DNA of 64,000 bases from Plasmodium malariae (Eukaryota; Apicomplexa; Aconoidasida; Haemosporida; Plasmodiidae): positions 1,041,001 through 1,105,000 of the forward strand of contig NC_041786.1 in the NCBI RefSeq assembly GCF_900090045.1, written 5' to 3'. The notes beneath the pieces are model-generated. The model made no database searches. It had not been told where the DNA came from and saw only the letters and a list, made by a program, of their open reading frames with translations. The position numbers were made by a program, and so were the translations under genes. Shown here one piece after another: positions 11,519 to 21,748 of the stretch. The first letter of the stretch is position 1. Each line of letters begins with the position of its first letter.

Positions 11519-12952
11519 TCACTTCATGATATCATTAACTGTGGAATCATTCTCGTCTTCTTCAACTACATGATAAACATCCTTCTTGTATATATCTCCC
11601 TGGTCGGTAATGGGTCCTTCATTTAGATTACCATCCCCTTTTTTTGCTTTACTTATCCTGTTTAATTGCGCATCGGGGTAAGAGTTTGTGTGTTCATAAA
11701 TGCAAGGCCAAGGGGCATCACAATTAGAAGCTATTTCTCTTTTTGTAGACTCATCCGAATTAATTGCTAGATAAATATTATTACAACTTCCCTTATAAAT
11801 AAGCGAAGGGTCAGCTTTACAAATATATTTTTTTTCCTCATCATTTTGTAAATTTATTTTTTCTTTTATCCAATTATAAGGACATTCAAAGTTCCAATTC
11901 ATTTCACAAAAATTTTCTTTTTTTTTTTTTTCCTTACATGGCCATTCAACAGAACATTCTTTTTCAAATTCTTTTTTCTTTTTTACTGTTAAATTTTCAA
12001 TGGATAATTTTTTTCTATTACAATTTGTAAACAATTTTGGAGCTAAGCAATATCCATATTCTTTTATCCAATGTAATGGACATTCTTGTTGTTCATAATT
12101 TTTTTCACAAATTTTTTTTTTGCACACAAATCTTGTTTTACATTTTTCTTCAAATTTTATTTTCATCGATTTGGTAAAATAAGTAAACTTTTTATTCCCT
12201 TTACATGGACCTTTATATTTTTCATTTGGTACACATTCATATAAATTTATTTCTGTCCATCCTTTTGGACAATTGGACAGATATTCATCAGGAGCACATT
12301 CTTTATAGCAAGGCCAATATGCTTCACATGCTGCACTCCAATTTTCTTTTTCTGAGTTCGTTAAATGCGTAAAATTTATACTATTATTACTATTGCACAT
12401 ACCTCTATAGACAGTTATATCCGCTTTACAGCTATTATCGTTCTGTACAATAAAACCAACAGGACATATTTCATTATAATCTCTTTTTCCACTATCACAT
12501 GAATATGTTGTTAATAAATTTTTACATCCCCATTCTACGTTACAACTTGATTCATAATTCATTTTATCATTTTCCGTAAAATTATCAAACGATTGATTTA
12601 TTTCACAGAAACCATCATATTCTGCATTAGCTGTACATACACTTTCTCCATTGTTCAGAATTTTTTTTTCCCAATATTCTGGGCAAGGTAATGTGTAATC
12701 CTTTACACATTTCCCAATTTTTTCAAGCATTTTATTTTCGTCCTCATGAGCATTTTTCACTATTTTTATTTCACTTTCATTAATTTCACTCTCACTGATT
12801 CTTGGCGCATGTTTTACAACATTTTTTAAAATCGCACTTGAGCTTAGTGCACTTTCTGTTTTGCCATTTTTTTCCTGCACAGTGCAGGTGCAAAAGGGGT
12901 TGCCTGCTGCCACAGCTAGCACTGCAACAATCACTAAAACAAGCCAATTCAT
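11519..12952 (-). CDS. CPW-WPC family secreted protein, five domains
   Basis: Plasmodium surface/secreted protein family; known members are made mainly in mosquito-stage ookinetes, often from translationally stored mRNA. The start chosen is ATG 12952-12950, giving 477 residues that open with a clear signal peptide (MNWLVLVIVAVLAVAAG). The frame stays open upstream to 13252, but that part is repeat DNA and would bury the signal peptide. Five tandem Cys-rich modules follow, each starting with a C..(D/E)Y...CP.(G/H/N/Y)W-like segment and ending in the diagnostic W-P-C pattern: VEWGC, AYWPC, TRFVC, VEWPC and APWPC. Modules 1 and 3 have degenerate endings (WGC, FVC). The C-terminus is hydrophilic with no membrane anchor or GPI-type tail. 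No intron is needed. Confidence 0.95.
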   Translation of the reverse strand: MNWLVLVIVAVLAVAAGNPFCTCTVQEKNGKTESALSSSAILKNVVKHAPRISESEINESEIKIVKNAHEDENKMLEKIGKCVKDYTLPCPEYWEKKILNNGESVCTANAEYDGFCEINQSFDNFTENDKMNYESSCNVEWGCKNLLTTYSCDSGKRDYNEICPVGFIVQNDNSCKADITVYRGMCNSNNSINFTHLTNSEKENWSAACEAYWPCYKECAPDEYLSNCPKGWTEINLYECVPNEKYKGPCKGNKKFTYFTKSMKIKFEEKCKTRFVCKKKICEKNYEQQECPLHWIKEYGYCLAPKLFTNCNRKKLSIENLTVKKKKEFEKECSVEWPCKEKKKKENFCEMNWNFECPYNWIKEKINLQNDEEKKYICKADPSLIYKGSCNNIYLAINSDESTKREIASNCDAPWPCIYEHTNSYPDAQLNRISKAKKGDGNLNEGPITDQGDIYKKDVYHVVEEDENDSTVNDIMK

Positions 12953-13044
12953 TTTTGGAAAAGTGGGAAAAGTGGGAAAAGTGAAAAAAGAACGCAAAAA
13001 AATTGCGAATGTAGCAAAGAAGTGCCAAAGTGAAAAAATAATTA

Positions 13045-13226
13045 AATGAAAAAATGGAAAAATAATTAGAGGACAAAATGGAAAAATAATTAGAGGACAA
13101 AATGGAAAAATAATTAGAGGACAAAATGGAAAAATAATTAGAGGACAAAATGGAAAAATAATTAGAGGACAAAATGGAAAAATAATTAGAGGACAAAATG
13201 GAAAAATAATTAGAGGACAAAATGGT
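13045..13226. repeat. 24-bp minisatellite just upstream of the CPW-WPC start
   Basis: Seven copies of TTAGAGGACAAAATGGAAAA plus ATAA, almost perfect, about 100-270 bp upstream of the CPW-WPC ATG. Because 24 is a multiple of three and no stop falls in the minus-strand frame, the array is open in frame with the gene and would encode seven PLIIFPFC-like octapeptides if translated. Most likely 5' UTR or promoter DNA. Confidence 0.9.
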
Positions 13227-13749
13227 AAATGGAAGAAATTAAGGAGACTCATACATTTTTACCTGCGTGTGGGTAGGCACACAGTTATAACAATAATTGT
13301 CTTTTAAGAGTAACTATTATAATCCCAACAGATTTACAATTACAAACATGTAAAAATTATTTTAAAAAAATTGGAAAAAGGTAATTTGCGTTTGCTTAAT
13401 ATGCTCACTTATTATCATGGAGATGCCATGATTACAGCTAGGAAACCGTGGAACATTTAGAAATGAACAATTTCTTCTTATTAATGTAACAATAAAAAAC
13501 AGAAAAAAAAAGTTGTCAGTAAAGTTACATATATGTATGTTTATATATATAGGTTCATGCGTACGTATTGCTATAAGAACAATTTTACAAAAGACATTTT
13601 AAAAATAAAATGGACAAAACTTTCAAAATTCAATATGAAGCATTTCTTTGAATCTTTCCAATTATTTAACTGTAAAAATAAAAAGGATTCAAAGTGAATA
13701 GGCTTGTACGTATGTCCATACTGCACAAATGTATGTATGTATATATATA

Positions 13750-13796
<47 letters not shown>

Positions 13797-14226
13797 TATA
13801 TTTTTTTTTTTTTTTATGTTTATACTGTTCAAATCAAAGTACGCGTTTCCGTATCATTTTAAAAATCACTATACATGATTTGTAGATACATTGGAAAAAA
13901 AAAAAAAATAATATATATATAACAAAATATCAATTTTTATTTATGCATATTTGAAAAATTTGATATCTCTGAAAATAAGTATTATCATATGAACATATTT
14001 TTGACATATATAAAGGTTACTACGAAACATTCGTTTTATTTTATTATATATTATTTTTTAATGTGCACTCGTGGCATACATAACACGTAGAGTTAAGTAT
14101 ATTATGGAAGTCCTTCTCTAATAAGAAAAATAGGTTGTATAAGGCTGCATATGAACTACAACAGCAGATACTTTTTCAAATGTGTTATAACCGCGTGTTA
14201 TATAGTCAACAACTTAAGTGTCTTCT

Positions 14227-14361
14227 ATGAAGTTTTTAATTTTGATTATCTTTTTACCTTTGTTTTATGTATACGTTCATGAAGACAAAAAAAAAAAAGA
14301 AAAAGAATGGGTAAGAAAATCAATTGTTCAAAATATAACCAAAAATTCGATGAAATATTAA
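14227..14361 (+). CDS. Candidate short secreted peptide or first exon (44 codons)
   Basis: ATG at 14227 opens a short frame whose first 18 residues (MKFLILIIFLPLFYVYVH) look like a signal peptide. A charged stretch EDKKKKEKEW follows. The frame stops at 14359-14361, but a good donor (TGG|GTAAGA) at 14311 would allow splicing after residue 28. I found no convincing downstream exon before the 3' end of SP21, which lies on the other strand. It could be a small secreted protein, the first exon of a tiny gene, or chance. Confidence 0.3.
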   Translation: MKFLILIIFLPLFYVYVHEDKKKKEKEWVRKSIVQNITKNSMKY

Positions 14362-14643
14362 AAAGTTTTTTTTTCCCATTTTCCCCATTTTTTCCATTTT
14401 TTCAATCTTCTCCATTTTTAAAAAAAACTTTTAACGAAACACACATTTCTTAATTATTTAATTTTAAGTAAAGCCAAAAAAAAGTGTGTTATAAAATAAA
14501 AAGACGTACAAAAATATACCATTAAAAAAAAATGTAATAAAACATATATAAAGAACCAAAAAAAATAAAAAAAATTAAAAATAGATAACCACCAAGTTGT
14601 AGCAAATGAACGGTGAAAAAAAAAATATACATCTATATATCTA

Positions 14644-14679
<36 letters not shown>

Positions 14680-14709
14680 CACATTTATAGCATTTGTCCT
14701 GAACGTTCA

Positions 14710-14740
<31 letters not shown>

Positions 14741-14771
14741 CATTAAATAGTTCTTCAATCTTAATATATAT

Positions 14772-15733
14772 TTATTCATACCCCAGTAGTATCATAAATA
14801 ACATAACACTCACAATTCCCCATTTCATAACTGGATATTCATTAACCCATATAGTCAGTATACCTATATATGGTGCATAACCAACTGAAAGACCAAGTAC
14901 ATGCTCGTTTTCCAGCCAGTATTGATTATGTTCATACAAACCTCTATCATCAATATTATTATTATCTCCTTTTGATAATATATGAAATTTATTGTTTTCT
15001 GATAAGTGCATATTTAAAATCCTGTGAACAATTGGTATATCTCTTCCATTAATTTGATATACTACAACATCCCCAGCGTGGATGTTTGGTGGATGATATA
15101 ATGCTAAAGTATCACCCCTATAATATCCTGGCTCCATACTACCACTTAATACCACAACAACTGGAGAATCGCAACCTATATTAAAATAAAAAGCAAAGCC
15201 GTTTTTCCATTTTTATATGAACGATTCATACATTTTTGCAAAAAAAATTATGAACAATACATATTTTCCAAAATATTATTGGTACGTCACAATGTTAAAA
15301 GAATTGAAAGTAGGTCAAAAAAGGGAAGAAATAAAACAAAATGAGAAAAAAAGTGGGATAAAATGACCAAGAAATTTATAGCGCAGAAATAGAATGCGTT
15401 AAAAAATGATACAAAATGGAGTAAAATAAAAAATTGAAACCAACAGTTGGTTATATAAACATGTGCACACGAACACATAAACGCATGAACACATAAACGC
15501 ATGAACATATAAACGCATGAACACATGAGCACATGAGCCCATGTATAATATGTGCAATGTACAACACAGTGATTTAATTAACCTGTGAGTACGACCAAGA
15601 GTTTCCAAATCATCAACGCATTTAGCAACAAACATACTATACTTAAAATGTGAGATATTCCATCTCTTGGATTTCTAAAAGTCTTCTTAATATCTATCAG
15701 TAATGAGTTATATTGCTCTTTTAGGAAATCCAT
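14772..15733 (-). CDS. SP21: Signal peptidase complex catalytic subunit SEC11/SP21
   Basis: ER membrane serine protease that removes signal peptides from secretory proteins. Two exons, 15583-15733 and 14772-15175, spliced with matching phase (G|GT), encode 184 residues, the usual SEC11 size. An N-terminal membrane anchor lies at about residues 29-51. The catalytic serine is in SGSMEPG (Ser63), the histidine that replaces the bacterial lysine is in PIVHRI (His101), and the aspartate box is KGDNNNIDDRG (residues 119-129). The C-terminus ends in a second hydrophobic segment. All catalytic residues are intact. It would process, among others, the signal-peptide proteins encoded elsewhere in this window. 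Confidence 0.97.
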
Positions 15734-16357
15734 AGTATGTGTTATTTTATCAATACATATGCCCAAATGTATGTGTGTATATGTATATATACGTATATAA
15801 TATGTGGGACGTATCAAATAATGGGATAACAAACTACACAACTTTTTACTCTCTTAACTCTTCTGGCTTACGAACAAACGCTAGATTAAATGAAATAGTT
15901 TCAAAATAAAATGCAAACTTAACTAAATAAAAAATATTTTATAAGGAAAAAGTTAGAGGGGAAAAAAATATAAAAACGAAATTAACTGTAAATTGAAAAT
16001 TCATTTATATTTTTCACGTCATTTCGTTTTTTTTCTTTTGGGAATATATGAAAAAACAAAAAAATGTAATAGCTTATAGCTTTTTTTTTTTTTTTTTTAA
16101 TTATGAACAGCGAGCCTTTTCTTGAAATATATATTCATTAAAGCCTAGAACTGTTGTTACATTTGTGTGGATATACTTGTAAGCATTCCTATATGCATAC
16201 ACGGGTATAAATATAAATACATATATTTAATATGTTGTGTACATTTGCTTACTGTGAATTCCCTTTTTACTTGTTAATTTTTTTTTTTTTTTTATTTACT
16301 ATTCACTGTGTATAGTCATTTTTACGTTTATTACTGATAGGGGTTTTACCTTGTTTT

Positions 16358-17206
16358 ATGTTCATTTTAGGAAATGAAACTAAAAACGAGGCAAACGTTA
16401 CACTCTGCGTAAAACTAAACGAGCATGAAAATTTATTATCGTTATCGTTATCGTTATCGCTATCGTTATTATTATTATTATTATTTTTTTTTTTTTTTTT
16501 TTTTTTTTTTTGTTATTTTTTTCCCCAGCCGCTTGAACATTTTTTAGAGATTGTAAAATTAACGAAAAGAGTATACACATGTAAATAGTAAACTAATTAA
16601 AATTTTTCTGTTAACACTATAACTGATTGAGTTGTATACCCATTTGTTTTCTTATAATTTTTTTAAAAATGACTATAAAAATATCATGGTAGATCTGTAA
16701 GTGGCTAAAAGTTTTTATAAGGGCATAAATGCGAATATGAATTATATGGCTCCCATACGATAAAAGAGCTGTACGAACAAATAAGAAAAATTGACTTTAA
16801 TTCCTGGTGTGTCTAGGTAAGTGCTAAGAGAAATTTATCTTTCCTAATATGTGTATAATATTGTATATGTATACACTCATAATTTTATATATATATGTAT
16901 GTGTATGTCTGTGTGTGTGAGGGGCAAGTAGCCATGTTTCCCACGCGCCCCATTAGCAGCAACACGATTTTGGAAAAAACCGTAGCATTTCGCTTAATGT
17001 GCGTAAATTGAAAAAAAAAATATAAATACAAATGAATAAGTAAATATATGCATATTCAGGTGATAAATTTTTGTGGAAACGTGAAATCTGTTAAAATTTT
17101 GAATAACCCTCTGAAGTATATCTTTTTTTAAGGTCAATATGTTAACATAATTACATCAAGAGCTAGAAAAGCAAATGGTACACCATTTAATAATGTTCGT
17201 GCATAG
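16358..17206 (+). CDS. Candidate unrecognised multi-exon gene (model incomplete)
   Basis: Several short segments look like exons with compatible phase: 16358-16408 (starts MFILGNETK, ends at TGC|GTAAAA); 16529-16580 (preceded by poly-T and CCCCAG, encodes PLEHFLEIVKLTKRVYT); about 16722-16806 (ELYGSHTIKELYEQIRKID); 16957-17002 (SNTILEKTVAFRLMC, then GTAAAT); 17060 onward (VINFCGNVKSVKILNNPL), reaching an in-frame TAA at 17129-17131, after which the same frame stays coding-like to TAG 17204-17206. The second segment is the most convincing. The donor of the third is poor (GTGTGT), a perfect CTAG|GTAAGT nearby would put a stop at the junction, and alternative frames exist for the last two exons. 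I do not recognise the product. It could be a real small gene, a decayed one or an ncRNA. Confidence 0.38.
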
Positions 17207-17774
17207 TCAGCATTACAAAAACAAAATTAAAAAAAAATAAAAATAAAACAATGCAATAATACGTTAAAGGGAAAAGCTGTCATAATATGTAAAAACGAAA
17301 AAAAAGAGATTTTAACTGTAATTTAGCTGCATTTATATTACTGAAATAATTTTAATTTATTTTTCTGAACTGTTCATGTTACTCAACCTAGGTGGTTCCC
17401 CCTATTAATTAAAAGGGAAAATTGAACATCAAAGAAAAGGAAGAAAGAAAAAAAAAAAAAAAAAAGAAATTAAATAATGAATGAACTAATGAATGGACGA
17501 AAAAACGAAAGAAAAGAGCGTAACGAAACAAAAAGTCATACTACATAATATAATGTAATGTAATCTGGTAGAGTGTAATATGATATACCAAAATACTGCT
17601 GAACGGAAAGGTGTAGAAAAATGCGCATATAATATCCTCTGTTCCTGAGGTGGATGTTCATGTGTACAACATGCACTGTGCTGGTAAAAACATTTTTTCC
17701 ATTTTCCCCCCCTCTTCGAAATAACCCTTTTTGAAAATGGGAATTATTAAGACTTAATATACCCATTTGATTTA

Positions 17775-18112
17775 TCATTCATTTTGTCATTCTATTTATC
17801 ATTCTATTTATCATTCATTTTGTCATTCTATTTATCATTCTATTTATCATTCATTTTGTCATTCTATTTATCATTCTATTTATCATTCATTTTGTCATTC
17901 TATTTATCATTCTATTTATCATTCATTTTGTCATTCTATTTATCATTCTATTTATCATTCATTCATTCTATTTATCATTCTATTTATCATTCTATTTATC
18001 ATTCTATTTATCATTCTATTTATCACTCATTTTGTCATTCTATTTATCATTCTATTTATCACTCATTTTGTCATTCATTTTGTCATTCATTTTGTTATTC
18101 TTTTTATCATTT
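17775..18112. repeat. 12-bp tandem repeat (ATTCTATTTATC / ATTCATTTTGTC)
   Basis: About 28 twelve-base units. In most of the array two ATTCTATTTATC units are followed by one ATTCATTTTGTC unit, giving a 36-bp higher-order period. Later copies lose this order. It ends about 45 bp past the 3' end of the Leo1-like gene, so it probably lies in or beside its 3' UTR. Open frames through it on the plus strand are periodic artefacts. Confidence 0.9.
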
Positions 18113-18158
18113 TTTTTTCCTCCCTTTTACATAAATTTGGGAACTCCCCCTTCCGCTC

Positions 18159-19683
18159 TCATGTTTTAAGTTTATCCAACTTTGCATCGTTGAGTGAGTA
18201 GTATATATCATCCTTCTTGAGCTTTAAATCTGATGGACTAATATGCTCCTCTTTAGCAATAGATTTAATAAAAAATTTTTTTTCAAGTTTACAATGTATG
18301 GGCATAACAGTATCATCTGTGCTTTCAACTAAATAATTAATTTCACTGTCTTCTTCTAAAATAAATGGTTTTTCATTAACAAAAAAAATGGATTTACCAT
18401 CATCATACTGAACAATAAATGAATTCGTCTCTAAGCAATGTAAATTTCTACAAACATTTTTGATATGTTCATTTGATTCATTACTTGAAACACTCATAAT
18501 GTCATCATCACTGTTATAGTCTATTTCATATTTTTTATAAAATTCTTCCATATTGGAAAAGTCAGACATACATTCATCAGTAAGGCAGTCGGACATATTG
18601 TCTTGTTCAGGATTATTTTTTATTCTATCCGATAACATAGTATTCCATTTTGATAAAATTGAATTTTTTAGATCTTCCTCTTTCTGTAGTTTGTTTGCAC
18701 ACATTTCATCTTCACTAGTTATGCATTTATTTTTGCATTCTCCTTTAAAAGAATATTCCTGTTCCTTTTTTTTGTAAATTTTTTTTGAATTTTTTTTAAT
18801 TTGTATTTTATTACATAAATCTTCCTCGAAACTCCAGGTTACAATAGAGCTAGTTTTTTTGTTCGAATGTGTTACTTCGATCGAGTGTCGTGTTCCTCTG
18901 GAGCTAATCATACTTCCACTACGATCGATTGTATGATCATTTTTGTAATCAATTGCATCATCGATTTGATCTCCATCTTTACCTTTAGTATCATATTTAG
19001 TATCCCTGATATTCATTTCCCTTTCTCCGCCTCTTTTTATATCTGTACATACATCTATAAATTTAGGGAATTTCAAGGAGTAGTACTTATCATTTACACT
19101 AGTTGTTTTTCTTTTCTTCAAGTGTATGAACATAGCTGACTCCATTTCGTTGTTAACGTTTATGTTACATATTTTTATATCATTTTTTGTATCTACATTT
19201 TTGGTACTCCTTAAAAGTTCATAATCTACCTCCTTCTTCGATTCGATTGAAATGGCATCGTCAAAAAAGGAAGTCTTGGCGTTGTTCTCATAGTTGTCCT
19301 AAGGGGGTACCAAAAAAAAATAAAAAAAAAAAATATACAGAAAGGTATATCAATAATAGTACAGATTAGCGTACAGATTAACGTACAGATTAACGTACAG
19401 ATTAGTGTAGGAACAAATGTAGGAACAAAATAATTTTAAATAAAACAGATTACAATTGCACACTGTAATGTACACCCCACTAGCTTAAACACTCAACATC
19501 CACAAAACTGCAATTCCGTTTTGCCTTTCTTTTCACAAAACAGAAAAAGCTTCGTAAGAAAAAAAAAAAAAAAAAATAGTTATACATCAGTTAATCTCAT
19601 GTAACGTGTTTTGTGCGTATATCGTAATTTTGCAAAAATACCATTGCGTTGGGTTCAATATTTTCATCTTTATTTGTTCTCAT
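18159..19683 (-). CDS. Leo1-like protein (putative PAF1-complex subunit)
   Basis: Main exon 18159-19298, entered through acceptor TTAG|GAC. The simplest first exon is 19642-19683 (MRTNKDENIEPNAM, donor GTATTT), phase 0 to phase 0, giving about 393 residues. The segment KYYSLKFPKFIDVCTD resembles the Leo1 core (F-L-KLPNFLSV), TSSIVTWSFEED resembles its T-I-R-W-R strand, and FIVQYDDGKSIFFVNEKPF resembles the conserved SDGS...G.E.F segment. Acidic, Ser-rich linkers lie between. Leo1 acts with Paf1/Ctr9/Cdc73 on transcribing RNA polymerase II; that role is inference here because the similarity is weak and judged by eye. An alternative N-terminus using exon-like segments at 20489-20616 and 20663-20747 is also phase-compatible. 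Coding status of the main exon is secure; the family call is tentative. Confidence 0.6.
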
Positions 19684-19827
19684 TTGTGCTTCTTATTTTC
19701 TTACATATCTTCTATTCTTCGTCCCCCCAAAAAAAGGAATAATCTTATTCGAAAGATAAACTTGTATTTGTTAATATTCTTTCATCATTCCTAAGTTTTT
19801 TTTTCTTGTTTTATATGGCAAAGAAAA

Positions 19828-19882
<55 letters not shown>

Positions 19883-19980
19883 GAAAAGAAAAGAAAAGAA
19901 AAGAAAAGAAAAGAAAAGAAAAGAAAAGAAAAAAAAAGAAACTCAAAGGTATTACAGTATTGTACATATATATATTATTT

Positions 19981-20020
<40 letters not shown>

Positions 20021-20139
20021 TTCATCGTGCTCTTCTCCACAGAGAGGGCTCCCTCAACAGGAAAAAAAAAAAAAAATAAAATAAAAAAAATAAAGATAAA
20101 TAAATGTAGTGTTTTGACATAATGGCATCCTTCCATCAA

Positions 20140-20272
20140 TATTATATATATGTATGTATATGTATAAATATATGTATATGTATAAATATATGTATATGTA
20201 TAAATATATGTATATGTATAAATATATGTATATGTATAAATATATGTATATGTATAAGTATATGTATGTACG
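20140..20272. repeat. 18-bp TATATGTATATGTATAAA repeat
   Basis: About six nearly perfect copies, then decay into TATGTACG steps. A simple TA/TG-type array; open frames across it on both strands come from the 18-bp period. Confidence 0.9.
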
Positions 20273-20443
20273 TATGTATGTTTATGCTCATACAAATCGC
20301 GCGTAAAATGAAAACTTTTTTTTGTAACTCCTCTAAAGGAGCATTTTCCATTTATAATTTGAATGAGTAAAATAAATGCACCATCGGGGTAGTACAGTGC
20401 ACAGTAAATGCCGCATATACATACGTGAGTAATTATATATATA

Positions 20444-20747
20444 TTAGTATTTATATATATATATATGTTTATATATATTTTTACATACGTGCGCGTACAT
20501 ATAGTATCGTGGGGCCCTTAATGCAATGTCCGAAGTTGTAAAAATCATGTCTACGCAGAAATAATTTAAATTTAAAGTGAACATGTCGAAATTACGATTT
20601 AAAGCAAAAGAATAAACTGCAAAAAAAGAAAAAAAAGACATGTAACATTATATGTTTTTTACTCATGTAATATTGTGCATCCAGCAGCTGGTGATTAGAA
20701 GTTAGTACATTCCGCTTGTACACACAGTAAGTGATAAATGCGCGCAT
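20444..20747 (-). CDS. Candidate small two-exon ORF or extra N-terminal exons
   Basis: Exon A 20663-20747 starts ATG (MRAFITYCVYKRNVLTSNHQ...) and ends at A|GTAAAA. Exon B begins at 20616 after a strong pyrimidine tract and TTTGCAG, with matching phase, and encodes YSFALNRNFDMFTLNLNYF and onward. Exon B can end at CAC|GTATGT (20489), which is in phase with the Leo1-like main exon, or run to a stop at 20444 to make an 85-residue protein. No family recognised. The good splice signals are the main support. It may be a small gene, an alternative N-terminus of the Leo1-like gene, or chance. Confidence 0.3.
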
Positions 20748-20871
20748 TTGGTTCAAGTATTCTTGGAAGAAGTACTTTACACGATAGTAAAAAATTAGTT
20801 AAATGGATAGGAATTTTTTTTTTTTTTTTTTTTGTTTTATTATATGTTAATTTGTCCTTTTTTTTTGTATT

Positions 20872-21005
20872 ACCTCATTGCCGTATTACCGCATTGCCGT
20901 ATTACCGCATTACCGTATTACCGCATTACCGTATTACCGTATTACCGCATTACCGTATTACCGCATTGCCGTATTACCGCATTGCCGTATTACCGCTTTT
21001 CCGTA
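20872..21005. repeat. 8-bp (TATTACCG / CATTGCCG) array before the helicase gene
   Basis: About sixteen tandem octamers built on ATTACCG or ATTGCCG, richer in C and G than its surroundings, with a CpG in every unit. It lies 66-200 bp upstream of the helicase start, flanked on both sides by poly-T. Could influence promoter structure; no known motif recognised. Confidence 0.9.
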
Positions 21006-21070
21006 TTTTATTTTTTTTTTTTTGTTGTCCGTTATGTAATATGACCACGCTTACCCTAAAGCAAAACAAA

Positions 21071-21469
21071 ATGGAAAAAAGAGCAAATCCACTGATATGC
21101 CATAGAAGGTTAAAAGGAAAAGTACATAAAACAGTGCATGTAATATACGAGAAATAACAACATCAATAATGACGACGACGAAAAAATGATAACATTAGAG
21201 ATAACAATAAAAATGATACTAATAGTGAAAGTAATAATTTAATATTGCGAACTCGTTGAACTACCAGACCCTGTGACAAAATGAATGTGCATTTGCTTAA
21301 AATTAATCTATTGAATTTTTCATTTTTTCTTCCATTTTTAAACTTTCTCCAATTTTAAAAGTTTCTCATATTTATAAACTTTCTTCCTTTTTTTTTTCGT
21401 TTACTCTGTTTAAAAGATTAAAAAATCTTTTCATCTCCACTGAATGCTATATTGTACTATAACATGGTC

Positions 21470-21500
<31 letters not shown>

Positions 21501-21693
21501 CCCTATTTCTTTTTTATTACTCCTTTTCACTGTTTACATGTGTCACTCTACTCATATTTCAGATTAGGTATATACAAGAAAAAAATTTACAAACATAACC
21601 ACCAGCTGATATACGTTTCTTTATCAGGGCTTATTTACACAAATGTTAGCAAATGAGAACAAACGTGCGCGACGGTGTGTGCATATATATATG

Positions 21694-21748
<55 letters not shown>

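Larger units (their letters stand above)
12953..14771. other. Intergenic region upstream of the CPW-WPC gene
   Basis: Begins with a 24-bp minisatellite (separate entry) next to the CPW-WPC start codon. It then has (TA)n at 13739-13798, a poly-T run, and further poly-A/(TA)n near 14640-14750 close to the 3' end of SP21. A short open frame with a signal-peptide-like N-terminus at 14227-14361 on the plus strand is listed separately. Confidence 0.65.
15734..18158. other. Intergenic region with a possible hidden gene and a 12-bp repeat
   Basis: Divided into an upstream part of SP21 (15734-16350), exon-like segments on the plus strand (16358-17206, listed separately), and a region up to 17,770 with no clear coding signal. 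A dense 12-bp-unit repeat (17775-18112) abuts the 3' end of the Leo1-like gene. A (TTATCG)n/poly-T tract sits at 16437-16511. Confidence 0.6.
19684..21070. other. Divergent region between Leo1-like (-) and helicase (+) genes
   Basis: Contains a pure A run grading into (AAAAG)n (19826-19937), a facing poly-T run (19984-20019), an 18-bp TATATGTATATGTATAAA array (about 20140-20272), exon-like segments on the minus strand (20444-20747, listed separately) and an 8-bp ATTACCGC-type array (20872-21005) ending 65 bp before the helicase start codon. As the shared 5' region of two divergent genes it should hold both promoters. Confidence 0.65.

Noticed and set aside
13425..13445. TAGCT-containing site upstream of the CPW-WPC gene, similar to an ookinete AP2-O motif
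   Set aside because: A five- to six-base match in about 500 bp is not enough to call a regulatory site.
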